NCBI RefSeq assembly: GCF_900182835.1
Contig: NZ_FXUB01000001.1
Span: 310,001 to 374,000 of the forward strand
Length of the DNA stretch: 64,000 nt
From: Desulfurobacterium pacificum
Lineage (GTDB): Bacteria; Aquificota; Aquificia; Desulfurobacteriales; Desulfurobacteriaceae
Direction: 5' to 3'
Each line of letters opens with the position of its first letter. Within the stretch, counting starts at the first letter, position 1. The position numbers and the translations under genes are program-made. The notes beneath the pieces were generated by a model. That model was not told the DNA's origin. It made no database searches and was given only the letters and a program-made list of their open reading frames with translations. Of the stretch, positions 1 through 8,695 are shown piece after piece.

Positions 1-707
1 CCAAATTCTTCTTCCACTCTCTTAAGAGATATTTGTAAAGGTTCATCTGTTTTAAATACCATTTCAAAAACAGTAGTAAGATTCTTAATTGTATCTCTCT
101 GAAATCCTCTTCGTTTTAAACCAATAATGTTAATTCCCTCTAATTTCGCTCTATTCCCTTGAGCAACAGTAAACGGAGGAACATCTCTATGAACGGCGGA
201 AGCCCCACCAACCATCGCGTGCTTACCTATTCTTACAAACTGATGAATTCCCGTAAGACCACCTATAATGGCATAATCATCTATTTCTACATGTCCAGCT
301 ATCTGAACCGTATTAGCAACTATAACGTTGTTTCCTATAATAACATCGTGGGCAACGTGAGAATACGCCATAAGTAGAACGTTATCCCCAACTTTAGTTA
401 TTAACCCTCCACCTTCCGTTCCTCTATGTATAGTCACGTACTCCCTTACCGTAGTATTGTTCCCGATGATTACCTTTGATTCTTCTCCTTTATACTTTAA
501 ATCTTGAGGGGCAACCCCTATTGTAGCGCCATAAATAATGCAATTCTCCCCAATAGTTGTATCTCCTTCTATTACAGCCCCCTTTTTTATAACCGTCCCT
601 TTACCAACCTTTACTTTAGAACCAATGTAAGCAAAAGGCTCAATTACTACACCTTCATCAAGTTCTGCACCTTTTTCAACGACCGCAAGTGGACTTACCT
701 TAACCAT
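1..707 (-). CDS. lpxA: UDP-N-acetylglucosamine acyltransferase LpxA (C-terminus beyond window)
   Basis: First enzyme of lipid A synthesis in the cytoplasm: transfers a hydroxyacyl chain from ACP to UDP-GlcNAc. The reading frame on the minus strand starts [19 protein letters not shown] and stays open to the window edge (about 235 residues seen; the family is about 260). It shows left-handed beta-helix hexapeptide repeats (for example [13 protein letters not shown] and [14 protein letters not shown]), the H-x-DV segment after [10 protein letters not shown] where the catalytic His lies, and [12 protein letters not shown] typical of LpxA. The ATG at 707 overlaps the fabZ stop by 8 bases, so fabZ and lpxA are cotranscribed, a common lipid A arrangement. 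The last residues are cut off at base 1. Confidence 0.93.
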   Translation of the reverse strand, partial: MVKVSPLAVVEKGAELDEGVVIEPFAYIGSKVKVGKGTVIKKGAVIEGDTTIGENCIIYGATIGVAPQDLKYKGEESKVIIGNNTTVREYVTIHRGTEGGGLITKVGDNVLLMAYSHVAHDVIIGNNVIVANTVQIAGHVEIDDYAIIGGLTGIHQFVRIGKHAMVGGASAVHRDVPPFTVAQGNRAKLEGINIIGLKRRGFQRDTIKNLTTVFEMVFKTDEPLQISLKRVEEEF

Positions 708-1143
708 CTCTCCTCGCAATCATAGCCATTATTTCAGCATCACACACCAAATCTTCACCAACATAAGCTTTACCAACCATCTTTGACATTCTTCTTTTTA
801 TTACACTTGGTTCAAGGACAAATTTTACAGTATCACCAGGTTTAACAGGTTTCCTGAAACGGGCTTTATCTATACCCATGAAATAAACTACGTACTCTTC
901 GGGAGATATATCAAAGGATTTAAACATTAAAACGCACCCAACCTGTGCCATAGCCTCTACCAAAAGAGCACCTGGAAAGATAGGATGACCTGGGAAATGC
1001 CCCTGAAAGAAGGGTTCATTCATAGTAACGTTCTTAATACCCACTATCCTCTCTTTTGGAATAAGCTCAACGATTTTATCAACCAAAAGAAAAGGATATC
1101 TATGAGGTATAACTTTCATAATTTCAACTATGTCCATTATCAT
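700..1143 (-). CDS. fabZ: 3-hydroxyacyl-ACP dehydratase FabZ
   Basis: Dehydrates beta-hydroxyacyl-ACP in fatty acid elongation; soluble hotdog-fold enzyme. 147 residues, normal length. The catalytic His lies in [11 protein letters not shown] and the catalytic Glu in [10 protein letters not shown] (about residues 48-70). The start ATG at 1143 follows GGGAGGTTTGA, a good ribosome site, and overlaps the ispF stop (ATGA). It sits directly before lpxA, which draws from the same hydroxyacyl-ACP pool. Confidence 0.95.
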   Translation of the reverse strand: MIMDIVEIMKVIPHRYPFLLVDKIVELIPKERIVGIKNVTMNEPFFQGHFPGHPIFPGALLVEAMAQVGCVLMFKSFDISPEEYVVYFMGIDKARFRKPVKPGDTVKFVLEPSVIKRRMSKMVGKAYVGEDLVCDAEIMAMIARRDG

Positions 1144-1631
1144 TCAAACCTCCCAGATGTCTTCTCTAAAAGAACTACTGCCTGAGCTGAAATGCCCTCT
1201 CTTCTCCCTTCAAATCCCATACCTTCAGTAGTAGTTGCTTTAACGGAAATCCTTTCCTTTCCTATTTTCATAACTGAAGCTAATTTCCTTTTCATTTCTT
1301 CTTTGTATGGTTTAAACTTCGGTTCCTGAGCAACAATAACTGTATCTACATTTACAATTTTATATCCCATCCTTTCAGCAAGAGAGACAACTTTCTCAAG
1401 AAGAATTAAACTTGAAACGCTCCTATACTTTTCATCAGTATCTGGAAATAATTCTCCTATATCTCCTAAAGATAAAGCACCTAAAATAGCATCACATATA
1501 GCATGAGTTAAAACATCAGCATCAGAGTGACCTTTTAGCCCCAAATGATAAGGAATTTCAACACCACCTATTATTAACTTTCTACCCTCTTCAAATCTAT
1601 GAGCATCATAGCCTATACCAACTCTATACAT
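1140..1631 (-). CDS. ispF: 2-C-methyl-D-erythritol 2,4-cyclodiphosphate synthase IspF
   Basis: MEP-pathway enzyme that cyclises CDP-methylerythritol 2-phosphate; supplies isoprenoids such as the quinone tail and undecaprenol. About 163 residues, normal length. Seen: metal-binding D-x-H in GIGYDAHRF near the N-terminus, [17 protein letters not shown], and the [11 protein letters not shown] segment near the C-terminus. The ATG at 1631 overlaps the preceding gene's TGA (TGATG). An alternative TTG one codon upstream has no better ribosome site. Confidence 0.95.
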   Translation of the reverse strand: MYRVGIGYDAHRFEEGRKLIIGGVEIPYHLGLKGHSDADVLTHAICDAILGALSLGDIGELFPDTDEKYRSVSSLILLEKVVSLAERMGYKIVNVDTVIVAQEPKFKPYKEEMKRKLASVMKIGKERISVKATTTEGMGFEGRREGISAQAVVLLEKTSGRFE

Positions 1632-2377
1632 CAAGCAAGCCTACTTTCAATAAGTTTCTTGACTTCCTCCCTGATTATCTTTTCTGCAAGTTCTGGAACA
1701 ACTTCCCATGCAACTTCTCTTACAATCTTTTCTATCTGAGCATTATCAAGAGAAACTTCAGAAGGAAGCGCTTCCTTTACCTTTCCAGTCGCCGCAGGAA
1801 CAACTGCTTCCACAGGTTTAGGAGCTTCTTTCTCCTCTGAAACAACAGGAACAATCTCTTTTTCTTCAACGGGTTTTACTTCTTCTACAGAAATTTCAGG
1901 CTCTGCCTCCAAAGTAATTTCTTCTGTTACAGGAGTAACCTCTATCTCATCAAGGTCAACTACAGGTAAAGGCTCTCCACCTGCACCGATAACTTCCATC
2001 TCAATTTCTTCTTTCTTAACTTCTGGTAGCTTCTCTTTCAGAGATTTAAGAACTGTTATCAAATCTTCAACAGTGAAAGGTTTCTCCAAAACCTGGAAAG
2101 CTCCAGCGTCTAAGAGCGAATCCTTATCCATACCCTCAGCTTTATAGCCAATAACTATAAAGGGAATACCTGTCCCTTTTATATCGGACAAAAACTCGGT
2201 AATGGGCAAATTATCTACCTTAGAGTTAAAAATTATCACATCAGGCTTTTCTGTATGAGCCAAGTTTATAGCTTCCTTAATAGTATAAGCATGGAAAACT
2301 TCTATACCCCTTGAGGAAAGTACCCTTTCAAAGAAAAGATGCCATGTCTTTTTACTGTCAACGTAAAGAACCTTCAT
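1631..2377 (-). CDS. Degenerate (pseudo) receiver-domain protein with proline/glutamate linker and C-terminal helical tail
   Basis: 248 residues. Residues 1-115 follow the CheY receiver fold, but the phospho-acceptor position holds Asn51 (VIIFN) instead of Asp, the acidic pocket is reduced to one Asp (YVDSKK), and the Thr/Ser switch is absent; the late Lys (EKPF) is kept. Phosphorylation is therefore unlikely. Residues about 120-205 are a Glu/Val/Pro-rich linker. The last 40 residues (KIVREVAWEVVPELAEKIIR) form an amphipathic tail of the kind found on response regulators of deltaproteobacteria, faintly like the PopZ C-terminus. It overlaps the upstream coiled-coil gene by 4 bases, so the two are probably partners. 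Function unknown. Confidence 0.75.
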   Translation of the reverse strand: MKVLYVDSKKTWHLFFERVLSSRGIEVFHAYTIKEAINLAHTEKPDVIIFNSKVDNLPITEFLSDIKGTGIPFIVIGYKAEGMDKDSLLDAGAFQVLEKPFTVEDLITVLKSLKEKLPEVKKEEIEMEVIGAGGEPLPVVDLDEIEVTPVTEEITLEAEPEISVEEVKPVEEKEIVPVVSEEKEAPKPVEAVVPAATGKVKEALPSEVSLDNAQIEKIVREVAWEVVPELAEKIIREEVKKLIESRLA

Positions 2378-3081
2378 TTCTTAACTCCTTCAAGCTCTTT
2401 CTTCACATCGGTAAGAATTAACGCTACTTCTTTTGCAGTTAACGTCTGTTTATCAAGGTCTTTCAAAACAGAATTTAAGGTCTCTTTCTTTAGACAATCA
2501 GCAAGAACGGTAAGTTCATCCTTCAAAAGAGAAGCATTTATTTCCTTTGAAAGTTTAATGGCTGAATCTATAGATGAGATTAGCTTTTCAAAATTAACTG
2601 GAACAGTTGCTGCTTTCTGTTCTTCTCGTTTAGAAAGCATTAAAGCCTGAAGGTCATTTCTCACTATTAACAGATTATCTTTTATCTGAGTAAGAAGAGA
2701 ATTATCAAAATTCGGAGCAGAAATTCTAAAGTTCTTTAACATTTCTATACTGCTATCAATAGCTTTTCTACTACCTTCAGTCACACCTACTTTTTCTATT
2801 TCTACCTTTAACTTTTCAAGGTTTGAAATTAACTCATTAATCTCTTCTTCAATAGAGGAAATAACCTGCTGATTGAAGTGTTCAGCTTTTTCTTTCAATT
2901 CTTTTAATACGTTCTCAATTTTACCGGTCAAAGATGATACTGCAGAAAGAATAACCTCATTTGCTGGTTCGGAAACTTCCTTCTTTCCACCGCTAAAAGC
3001 TTTTCCAAGAATTATTCCAATGAGTATCCCTATAAACCCAAAGACAGCAGCTACAATAGCAGTTACTAATCCCCAATCCAT
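2374..3081 (-). CDS. Single-pass membrane protein with long coiled coil, function unknown
   Basis: 235 residues: one N-terminal membrane helix (about residues 5-27, rich in Ile, Gly and Ala), then Lys/Glu/Leu heptad-like sequence to the end, with segments resembling methyl-accepting or tethering coiled coils (VISSIEEEINELISNLEKL). No catalytic domain is seen. The ATG at 3081 follows GAGGAAAGAAA. The downstream pseudo-receiver gene overlaps its stop, suggesting a membrane-anchored scaffold plus a cytoplasmic partner. I do not recognise a named family. Confidence 0.7.
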   Translation of the reverse strand: MDWGLVTAIVAAVFGFIGILIGIILGKAFSGGKKEVSEPANEVILSAVSSLTGKIENVLKELKEKAEHFNQQVISSIEEEINELISNLEKLKVEIEKVGVTEGSRKAIDSSIEMLKNFRISAPNFDNSLLTQIKDNLLIVRNDLQALMLSKREEQKAATVPVNFEKLISSIDSAIKLSKEINASLLKDELTVLADCLKKETLNSVLKDLDKQTLTAKEVALILTDVKKELEGVKK

Positions 3082-3094
3082 TTTCTTTCCTCAG

Positions 3095-3670
3095 TTAAAG
3101 TAATTTCGTTTCAAGAGTAAGTATATCGTAAATCTTTCCTATCGGTAAACCCATAACGTTGAAATAGTCTCCTTCTATACGTTCTATGAAAATAGCACCT
3201 ATACCTTGAATGCCGTAAGCGCCCGCTTTATCCATTGGTTCACCGGTTTCTACGTACCATTCAATCTCTTTCAAAGACATCCTTTTAAACTTAACTTCCG
3301 TTTTCTCCAGTCCTGAAACTAATTTTCCATTAGGAAAGAACAAAGCAAAACCGGTAATAACGGTATGATAGTTGGAAGATAACTTTTTTAAAAACTCTAT
3401 AGCCTCCTGCTTATTTGAAGGTTTGCCTAAAACTTTTCCGTTAAAAACAACAATGGTATCCGCTGCAAGTATAATCTCATCAGGTTTCGCCTTATCTTTA
3501 ACGGTAAGAGCTTTAAGTTCTGCATTCCTTACTGCCGTTTCCTCTGGAGTCGGGTAAATCTTTTCTTCTGCATCTGAAGGGAAAATCCTCACCCCCACTC
3601 CAACCATCTGCAGAATTTCCTTCCTTCTTGGAGAAGAAGAAGCTAAAAGTATCTTAAATCTATCAATCAT
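3095..3670 (-). CDS. maf: Maf-like nucleoside triphosphate pyrophosphatase
   Basis: House-cleaning NTP pyrophosphatase of the Maf/YhdE family, acting on dTTP/UTP or modified nucleotides. 191 residues, normal size. The N-terminal signature LASSSPRRKEIL, the central AADTIVV with its conserved Asp, and DKAGAYGIQG near residue 150 identify it. It overlaps the rnc stop by 8 bases. Substrate subtype cannot be decided from the sequence alone. Confidence 0.92.
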   Translation of the reverse strand: MIDRFKILLASSSPRRKEILQMVGVGVRIFPSDAEEKIYPTPEETAVRNAELKALTVKDKAKPDEIILAADTIVVFNGKVLGKPSNKQEAIEFLKKLSSNYHTVITGFALFFPNGKLVSGLEKTEVKFKRMSLKEIEWYVETGEPMDKAGAYGIQGIGAIFIERIEGDYFNVMGLPIGKIYDILTLETKLL

Positions 3671-4361
3671 TTATCACTCCTAAAGCTTTAAGCATCTCTT
3701 TTGCTGCCTGCTGCTCTGCAGCTTTCTTGGACTTACCTGTTGCAACAGTAGTTATTTCGTTTACTCTGCACTCAACGGTAAAGGTTTTATCGTGTTCGGG
3801 TCCTTCCGATTTTAAAAGAGTATAGACAGGAATAATCTTGTACTCTTTTTGTGTAATCTCCTGAAGGTAACTCTTAAAATCTTTATAAGTAACAGCCGAG
3901 TTTAAGATATCCCAGAGTTTGTCAAGGAATTTTTCTTTGAAGACTCTTTTTGCTGCTTCAAAACCACTATCAAGGTAAATCGCGCCGAAAATGGATTCAA
4001 AAACGTCGCAGAGGAGGGAGGATTTTTTCTTACCACCGGACAACTTTTCACCTTTACCCAAAAAGAGAAAATCCCCCAACCCCACCGTCTTCGCAAGTTC
4101 CGACAAAGACGGTTCACTAACTAAATAAGCCCTTATTTGAGAAAGTTCTCCTTCTGTTTTATCGGGAAACCTCTTTATCAACTCCTCGCTAACGATAAGT
4201 CCAATAACGGCATCGCCCAAAAACTCTAAAACTTCGTAGTTTTCACCGGTTTCCTTTTCGTGAGCGAAAGATTTATGAATCAAAGCCCTCCTGAGAAGGG
4301 CTTTATCTTTAAACGAATAACCTATTCTCCTCTCAAGTTCCTTAAGGCGGTCCTCTTTCAA
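3663..4361 (-). CDS. rnc: Ribonuclease III
   Basis: Endonuclease for double-stranded RNA, used in rRNA processing. The catalytic motif NYEVLEFLGDAVIG and the second acidic cluster CDVFESIFGAIYLD are present, followed by a C-terminal double-stranded RNA-binding domain ending KAAEQQAAKEMLKALG. I place the start at a TTG at 4361, ten bases after the fabF stop and just behind GGGGAGGTGGG, giving 232 residues. The open frame extends upstream to 4418, but that would overlap fabF by 47 bases and add residues foreign to the family. Confidence 0.92.
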   Translation of the reverse strand: MKEDRLKELERRIGYSFKDKALLRRALIHKSFAHEKETGENYEVLEFLGDAVIGLIVSEELIKRFPDKTEGELSQIRAYLVSEPSLSELAKTVGLGDFLFLGKGEKLSGGKKKSSLLCDVFESIFGAIYLDSGFEAAKRVFKEKFLDKLWDILNSAVTYKDFKSYLQEITQKEYKIIPVYTLLKSEGPEHDKTFTVECRVNEITTVATGKSKKAAEQQAAKEMLKALGVIND

Positions 4362-4371
4362 CCCACCTCCC

Positions 4372-5607
4372 CTAAACCTTCTTGAGAACGAGACAGGCGT
4401 TAGTTCCACCAAAGCCAAAAGAGTTCTTCAGAACGTACTTAACGTCCATTTCTATCGCCTTATTTGGAACGTAATCAAGGTCACATTCCGGGTCAGGTTC
4501 TTCGTAGTTTATAGTAGGTGGAACAATCCCCGTCTTAAGCGTTAAAACAGAAGAAATAACCTCAACGCCACCTGCTGCTCCCAATAGGTGACCTATCATA
4601 GATTTAATACTACTCACCTTAACCTTATAGGCGTGGTCACCAAACACGCTCTTTATAGCCATCGTTTCAAACAGGTCGTTAAACTTGGTAGAAGTTCCAT
4701 GGGCGTTAATGTAATCAATATCTTCAGGCGTTAATCCTGCATCCTTGAGAGCGTTTCTGATAGCTCTTGCAGCGCCTTCACCGTTTGGCGCTGGTGCAGT
4801 CATATGGTAAGCATCACCACTTGTTCCGTAACCGACAACTTCTGCTAAGATTTCAGCACCTCTCTTTTTGGCATGTTCGTAATCTTCAAGAACAACTATA
4901 CCTGCACCCTCTCCCATAACGAAACCGTCTCTGTTCTTTTCAAACGGTCTGCTCGCCTTTTCCGGTTCATCGTTACGCGTTGAGAGAGCCTTAGCCGCTG
5001 CAAATCCCGCTACCCCTAACGGCGTAATACAACTTTCTGCCCCACCAGCTATCATAACGTCCGCATCGCCGTAAAGAATCGTTCTGTAAGCTTCACCTAT
5101 CGCGTGAGTTCCTGTTGCACAGGCTGTAACAACAGAAATGTTAGGTCCCTTAAAACCAAACCTTATAGAAACGATGCCTGAAGCCATATTTATTATCTCC
5201 ATAGGTACGCAGAAAGGAGAGATTCTGCGTGGACCTTTCTTTAACAGTATTTCGTGCTGAGCCTCAAGGGTGGTTAATCCACCGATACCGGAACCTATCA
5301 AAACACCAACTCTTTCTGGGTCAACGTTAGAGTCTTCAAGTCCGGCACTTTTAACAGCTTGAACTGCAGCACCTACAGCGTACTGAATGAACGGGTCTGT
5401 TTTCCTAACATCCTTCTTCTCAAAATACTCTAACGGGTCAAAGTCTTTAACCTCTCCCGCTATCTGAACGGGAAACTCAGATGCATCAAACTTGCTGATT
5501 TTACCTATGCAAGGTTTACCAGCAGTAATGTTCTCCCAGAACTTTTCAACGTTACTTCCTGCTGGAGAAACAACACCAAGCCCCGTTATAACAACTCTCC
5601 TCTTCAT
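4372..5607 (-). CDS. fabF: 3-oxoacyl-ACP synthase II FabF
   Basis: Condensing enzyme for chain elongation in type II fatty acid synthesis. 411 residues, normal length. Catalytic Cys in [12 protein letters not shown] (about residue 163) and the two catalytic His in [11 protein letters not shown] and [13 protein letters not shown] are present. ATG at 5607 follows AGGAGAGAGGG. It lies between apt and rnc in the same minus-strand run. The usual neighbour acpP is not present here. Confidence 0.96.
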   Translation of the reverse strand: MKRRVVITGLGVVSPAGSNVEKFWENITAGKPCIGKISKFDASEFPVQIAGEVKDFDPLEYFEKKDVRKTDPFIQYAVGAAVQAVKSAGLEDSNVDPERVGVLIGSGIGGLTTLEAQHEILLKKGPRRISPFCVPMEIINMASGIVSIRFGFKGPNISVVTACATGTHAIGEAYRTILYGDADVMIAGGAESCITPLGVAGFAAAKALSTRNDEPEKASRPFEKNRDGFVMGEGAGIVVLEDYEHAKKRGAEILAEVVGYGTSGDAYHMTAPAPNGEGAARAIRNALKDAGLTPEDIDYINAHGTSTKFNDLFETMAIKSVFGDHAYKVKVSSIKSMIGHLLGAAGGVEVISSVLTLKTGIVPPTINYEEPDPECDLDYVPNKAIEMDVKYVLKNSFGFGGTNACLVLKKV

Positions 5608-5619
5608 AATCCCTCTCTC

Positions 5620-6183
5620 CTAAAATTTTATAAGTGAAAATACAGGATATCCCCTTTTAACTATCTTCTCTCTTCCGCCTAAGAAGGTTAACTCTAAAAG
5701 GAAGTCAACGCTTATGATGTTTCCGCCTAACTTCTCAACAAGGTCAATGGCAGCGTTCATCGTTCCGCCGGTAGCCAAAACGTCGTCTATTAAAACAACT
5801 TTCATTCCCTTCTGAATCGCATCTTCGTGGACTTCTATCTTATCTTCGCCATACTCAAGGGTATAAGTGGCGCTAATCGTTTTGTATGGTAGCTTCCCTG
5901 GCTTTCTTATTATTGCCAAGCCTGCGCCAATCTTGTAAGCAAGAGCAGAGGCAAGGATAAAACCTCTTGATTCAATGCCCGCAACGATGTCAACGCCAAG
6001 ACCGATGTACCTGTTGCCTATGTAGTCAATTACTTTTTGAAAAGCCCAAGGTTTGTGAAGCAAAGGCGTGATATCCTTGAAAACGATACCAGGCTTTGGA
6101 AAGTCAGGAACGTCCCTTATTAAAGATTTAAGCTCTTCAATTTCTTTATGAACGTTAAGGTCAGTTTCTTTAAGGTTTTCCAT
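5620..6183 (-). CDS. apt: Adenine phosphoribosyltransferase
   Basis: Purine salvage: adenine plus PRPP gives AMP. 187 residues. The PRPP-binding motif VVLIDDVLATGGTMNAA and the family opening DFPKPGIVFKDITPLL are seen, plus GIESRGFILASALAYKIG. The N-terminus is about ten residues longer than in E. coli Apt. Start ATG at 6183 follows GGAAGGGTAACT, two bases after the metH stop. Confidence 0.95.
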   Translation of the reverse strand: MENLKETDLNVHKEIEELKSLIRDVPDFPKPGIVFKDITPLLHKPWAFQKVIDYIGNRYIGLGVDIVAGIESRGFILASALAYKIGAGLAIIRKPGKLPYKTISATYTLEYGEDKIEVHEDAIQKGMKVVLIDDVLATGGTMNAAIDLVEKLGGNIISVDFLLELTFLGGREKIVKRGYPVFSLIKF

Positions 6184-6185
6184 AG

Positions 6186-8684
6186 TTACCCTTCCTCCAC
6201 TTTTAAAAGTTTCTTCACAATTTTAACAGCTTGCTGAGCGTCACCGCCGTAAATTCCGCCTATTTCTTCTGCAAATTCCGGCGTAACAACAGCACCGCCA
6301 ACTATGACTGGAACGTCTAATCCAGCTTCCCTCAATGCTTTTATCGTTTCCTTCATTGATGGTAAAGTAGTTGTCATTAAAGCGCTCAAACCTACAACGT
6401 CTGCATTTTCTTCTTTAACAGCTTCAACCACCTTTTGAGGGGGAACGTTCGTTCCAAGGTCAACAACGTTAAACCCGCTGTTTTCAAGCATCGTTATAAC
6501 GATGTTTTTACCTATTTCGTGAACATCTCCGTGAACAGTAGCCATAACGATTTTGCCGGAGAGTTTTAAGTTTCCACCTCTCTTTTTCATCTCTCTTTTT
6601 AAAATTTCAAAGGCACTTTGAACAGCCTGAGCAGACTTTAACATTTGTGGGAGGAATATTTTCCCCTCTTCAAATCTTTTTCCTACAACGTCAAGAGCTG
6701 GAATGAGAGCTTTATCGCTGATTTCCATAGGTTCAAAAGAGGAAAGGGCTTCTTCAACTATGGGTTTTATCCCTTCTCTATCACCTTCAAGAACCTTTTT
6801 AAAAATCTCTCCCAAAACGCCGGAAGGAGCGTCTTCATCGGAAGATTCCTTCTCTTCCTTTTTCTTTTCGGACTTTATGGTAACTTCTCTTCCCTGCAGA
6901 TAAGAACAGGAAAGCTGACATATCTTTTCTAAAATCTCTCTACACTTATCGTCGTACGTCTTTGGTTTGTAATTCTGGAACTTTTCAACGTAGCGAACTG
7001 CACCTTTGTCTTTACCAACTAAAACGTCTGAAGCGTATATGGTTTCAACCATTCTGCTATCGCCGGGGTTAACAATTCCAGAGTCAAGCCCCGCCTCAAT
7101 AGCCATAGCCATAAACGCCGAATTTATAAGAGGTCTTGCAGGAAGTCCAAAGGAAACGTTACTGACACCTAAAGTGGTGGCAACGCCGAAGCGCTCTTTA
7201 ACAAGCCTTATTGCCTTTAAGGTTTCAACGGTTGCTTCCTGCATTGCGCTTGCTGCAAGGTTTAAAACGTCTGCGATGATTGAATCTTTCTCTATTCCTT
7301 GCTTTTCACATTCTTTTATTACTTTTTCAACAACGGCAACTCTATCTTCTGCTTTCTCTTTTAAACCTTCATCATCTATCGCCAGAGCTAAGACGTTTGC
7401 ACCAAACTTTGCAGCTATAGGTAGAATGTTTTCAATGTCCTTTTCTTCACCAGAGCAGGAGTTCACTATCGGTCTGCCGTCACACATCTTCAAACCTTCA
7501 AGGAGAGCCTGAGGGTCTTTCGTATCAATCATTATAGGAACATCAACCGTTTCTATGACGGTTTTTACAGCCTGTTTCATGACAGCAGCTTCGTCTATTC
7601 CGGGAACGCCAACGTTAACGTCTAAAAGGTCTGCACCTTCCTCTACTTGCTTTTTAGCTTCTTCTCTAACAAGGGAAAAGTCTCCTTTCTTTAGAGCTTC
7701 CTGAAGGCGCTTTTTACCTGTTGGATTTATCCTTTCACCGATAATTCTTGTAGGGAAGTTGCTACCGATAAATACCAACTTCGTTCTGCTCGCGACCTTC
7801 AAACCTTCAATCGGGTTCCTTTCAACAGGTTTAAGGTCTTTAACTGCTTCTTTTATGGCTTTTATGTGGGCAGGCGTCGTTCCGCAACATCCGCCTATGA
7901 TGTTTGCACCAGCTTTAACGAATTCAATAGCGTATTTCCCAAACGTTTCAGGCGGTTCAGGATAGTAGGTTTTTCCGTCCTTTAAAACGGGTAAACCGGC
8001 GTTTGCGTAAACGATTATCGGCGTATCCGTAACCTGTGCCATCTTCTCTATTAAGGAAACGAAACTTTCAGGTCCTAAAGAGCAATTTGCACCAACGGCA
8101 GCAACTTTCAAACCTTCAAAAACGGCTGCTGAAACTTCTGGCGGAGTTCCCAAGAGGGTTCTGCCGTCTTCCTGGTAGGTCATACTGACCATAACGGGCA
8201 GGTCGCAAACCTCCTTTGCTGCAATAACGGCAGCCTTTGCCTCCTTTATGTCGGACATCGTTTCTATGAGAACAAGGTCTGCACCTGCGTCTGCACCGGC
8301 TTCTATCTGCTCTTTAAAAACGTCAACGACTTCATCAAAGGTTAAGTCTCCAACAGGTTCAACGAACATCCCGGTAGGACCAACGGAAAGGGCAACTAAA
8401 GCTTTACCTTCTGCTGCCTCCTTTGCAAGTTTTACTCCTGCAGCGGTAAGTTCTCTTACCCTGTCTTCAAGTCCGTAGTGGGAGAGCTTTATTCTGTTGC
8501 TGCCGAAAGTGTTTGTTTCTATGATGTCTGCGCCGGCGGAGATGTAGGCGGTGTGGATTTTTTTCAAAACTTCTGGCTCTTTTATGTTAAGGAGTTCGGG
8601 GGCGAAGTTGACGTCCACCCCCGCCTCCATGAGCATCGTTCCCATACCGCCATCTAAAACCCAGACCTTACTCCAAAAGTCCAC
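6186..8684 (-). CDS. metH: Cobalamin-dependent methionine synthase, short form without reactivation domain
   Basis: Transfers a methyl group from methyltetrahydrofolate through cobalamin to homocysteine. 832 residues in three parts: homocysteine methyltransferase domain (about 1-290, zinc cysteines in GANCSLG and GGCCGTTPAH), pterin-binding domain (about 315-575, GERINPTGKK), and cobalamin cap plus B12 domain (about 640-832, cobalt-ligand motif DVHEIGKNI). The C-terminal S-adenosylmethionine reactivation domain of E. coli MetH (1,227 residues) is missing, as in Thermotoga-type enzymes, so reactivation must come from a separate protein or not be needed under anaerobic conditions. The gene starts 11 bases after the upstream stop; there is no room for a riboswitch. 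Confidence 0.94.
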   Translation of the reverse strand: MDFWSKVWVLDGGMGTMLMEAGVDVNFAPELLNIKEPEVLKKIHTAYISAGADIIETNTFGSNRIKLSHYGLEDRVRELTAAGVKLAKEAAEGKALVALSVGPTGMFVEPVGDLTFDEVVDVFKEQIEAGADAGADLVLIETMSDIKEAKAAVIAAKEVCDLPVMVSMTYQEDGRTLLGTPPEVSAAVFEGLKVAAVGANCSLGPESFVSLIEKMAQVTDTPIIVYANAGLPVLKDGKTYYPEPPETFGKYAIEFVKAGANIIGGCCGTTPAHIKAIKEAVKDLKPVERNPIEGLKVASRTKLVFIGSNFPTRIIGERINPTGKKRLQEALKKGDFSLVREEAKKQVEEGADLLDVNVGVPGIDEAAVMKQAVKTVIETVDVPIMIDTKDPQALLEGLKMCDGRPIVNSCSGEEKDIENILPIAAKFGANVLALAIDDEGLKEKAEDRVAVVEKVIKECEKQGIEKDSIIADVLNLAASAMQEATVETLKAIRLVKERFGVATTLGVSNVSFGLPARPLINSAFMAMAIEAGLDSGIVNPGDSRMVETIYASDVLVGKDKGAVRYVEKFQNYKPKTYDDKCREILEKICQLSCSYLQGREVTIKSEKKKEEKESSDEDAPSGVLGEIFKKVLEGDREGIKPIVEEALSSFEPMEISDKALIPALDVVGKRFEEGKIFLPQMLKSAQAVQSAFEILKREMKKRGGNLKLSGKIVMATVHGDVHEIGKNIVITMLENSGFNVVDLGTNVPPQKVVEAVKEENADVVGLSALMTTTLPSMKETIKALREAGLDVPVIVGGAVVTPEFAEEIGGIYGGDAQQAVKIVKKLLKVEEG

Positions 8685-8695
8685 GCCACATCCTC

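Noticed and set aside
159-725. Two short plus-strand open frames near the left edge
   Set aside because: They lie antisense to lpxA, whose hexapeptide-repeat protein is clear on the minus strand; the plus-strand products show no family features or ribosome sites.
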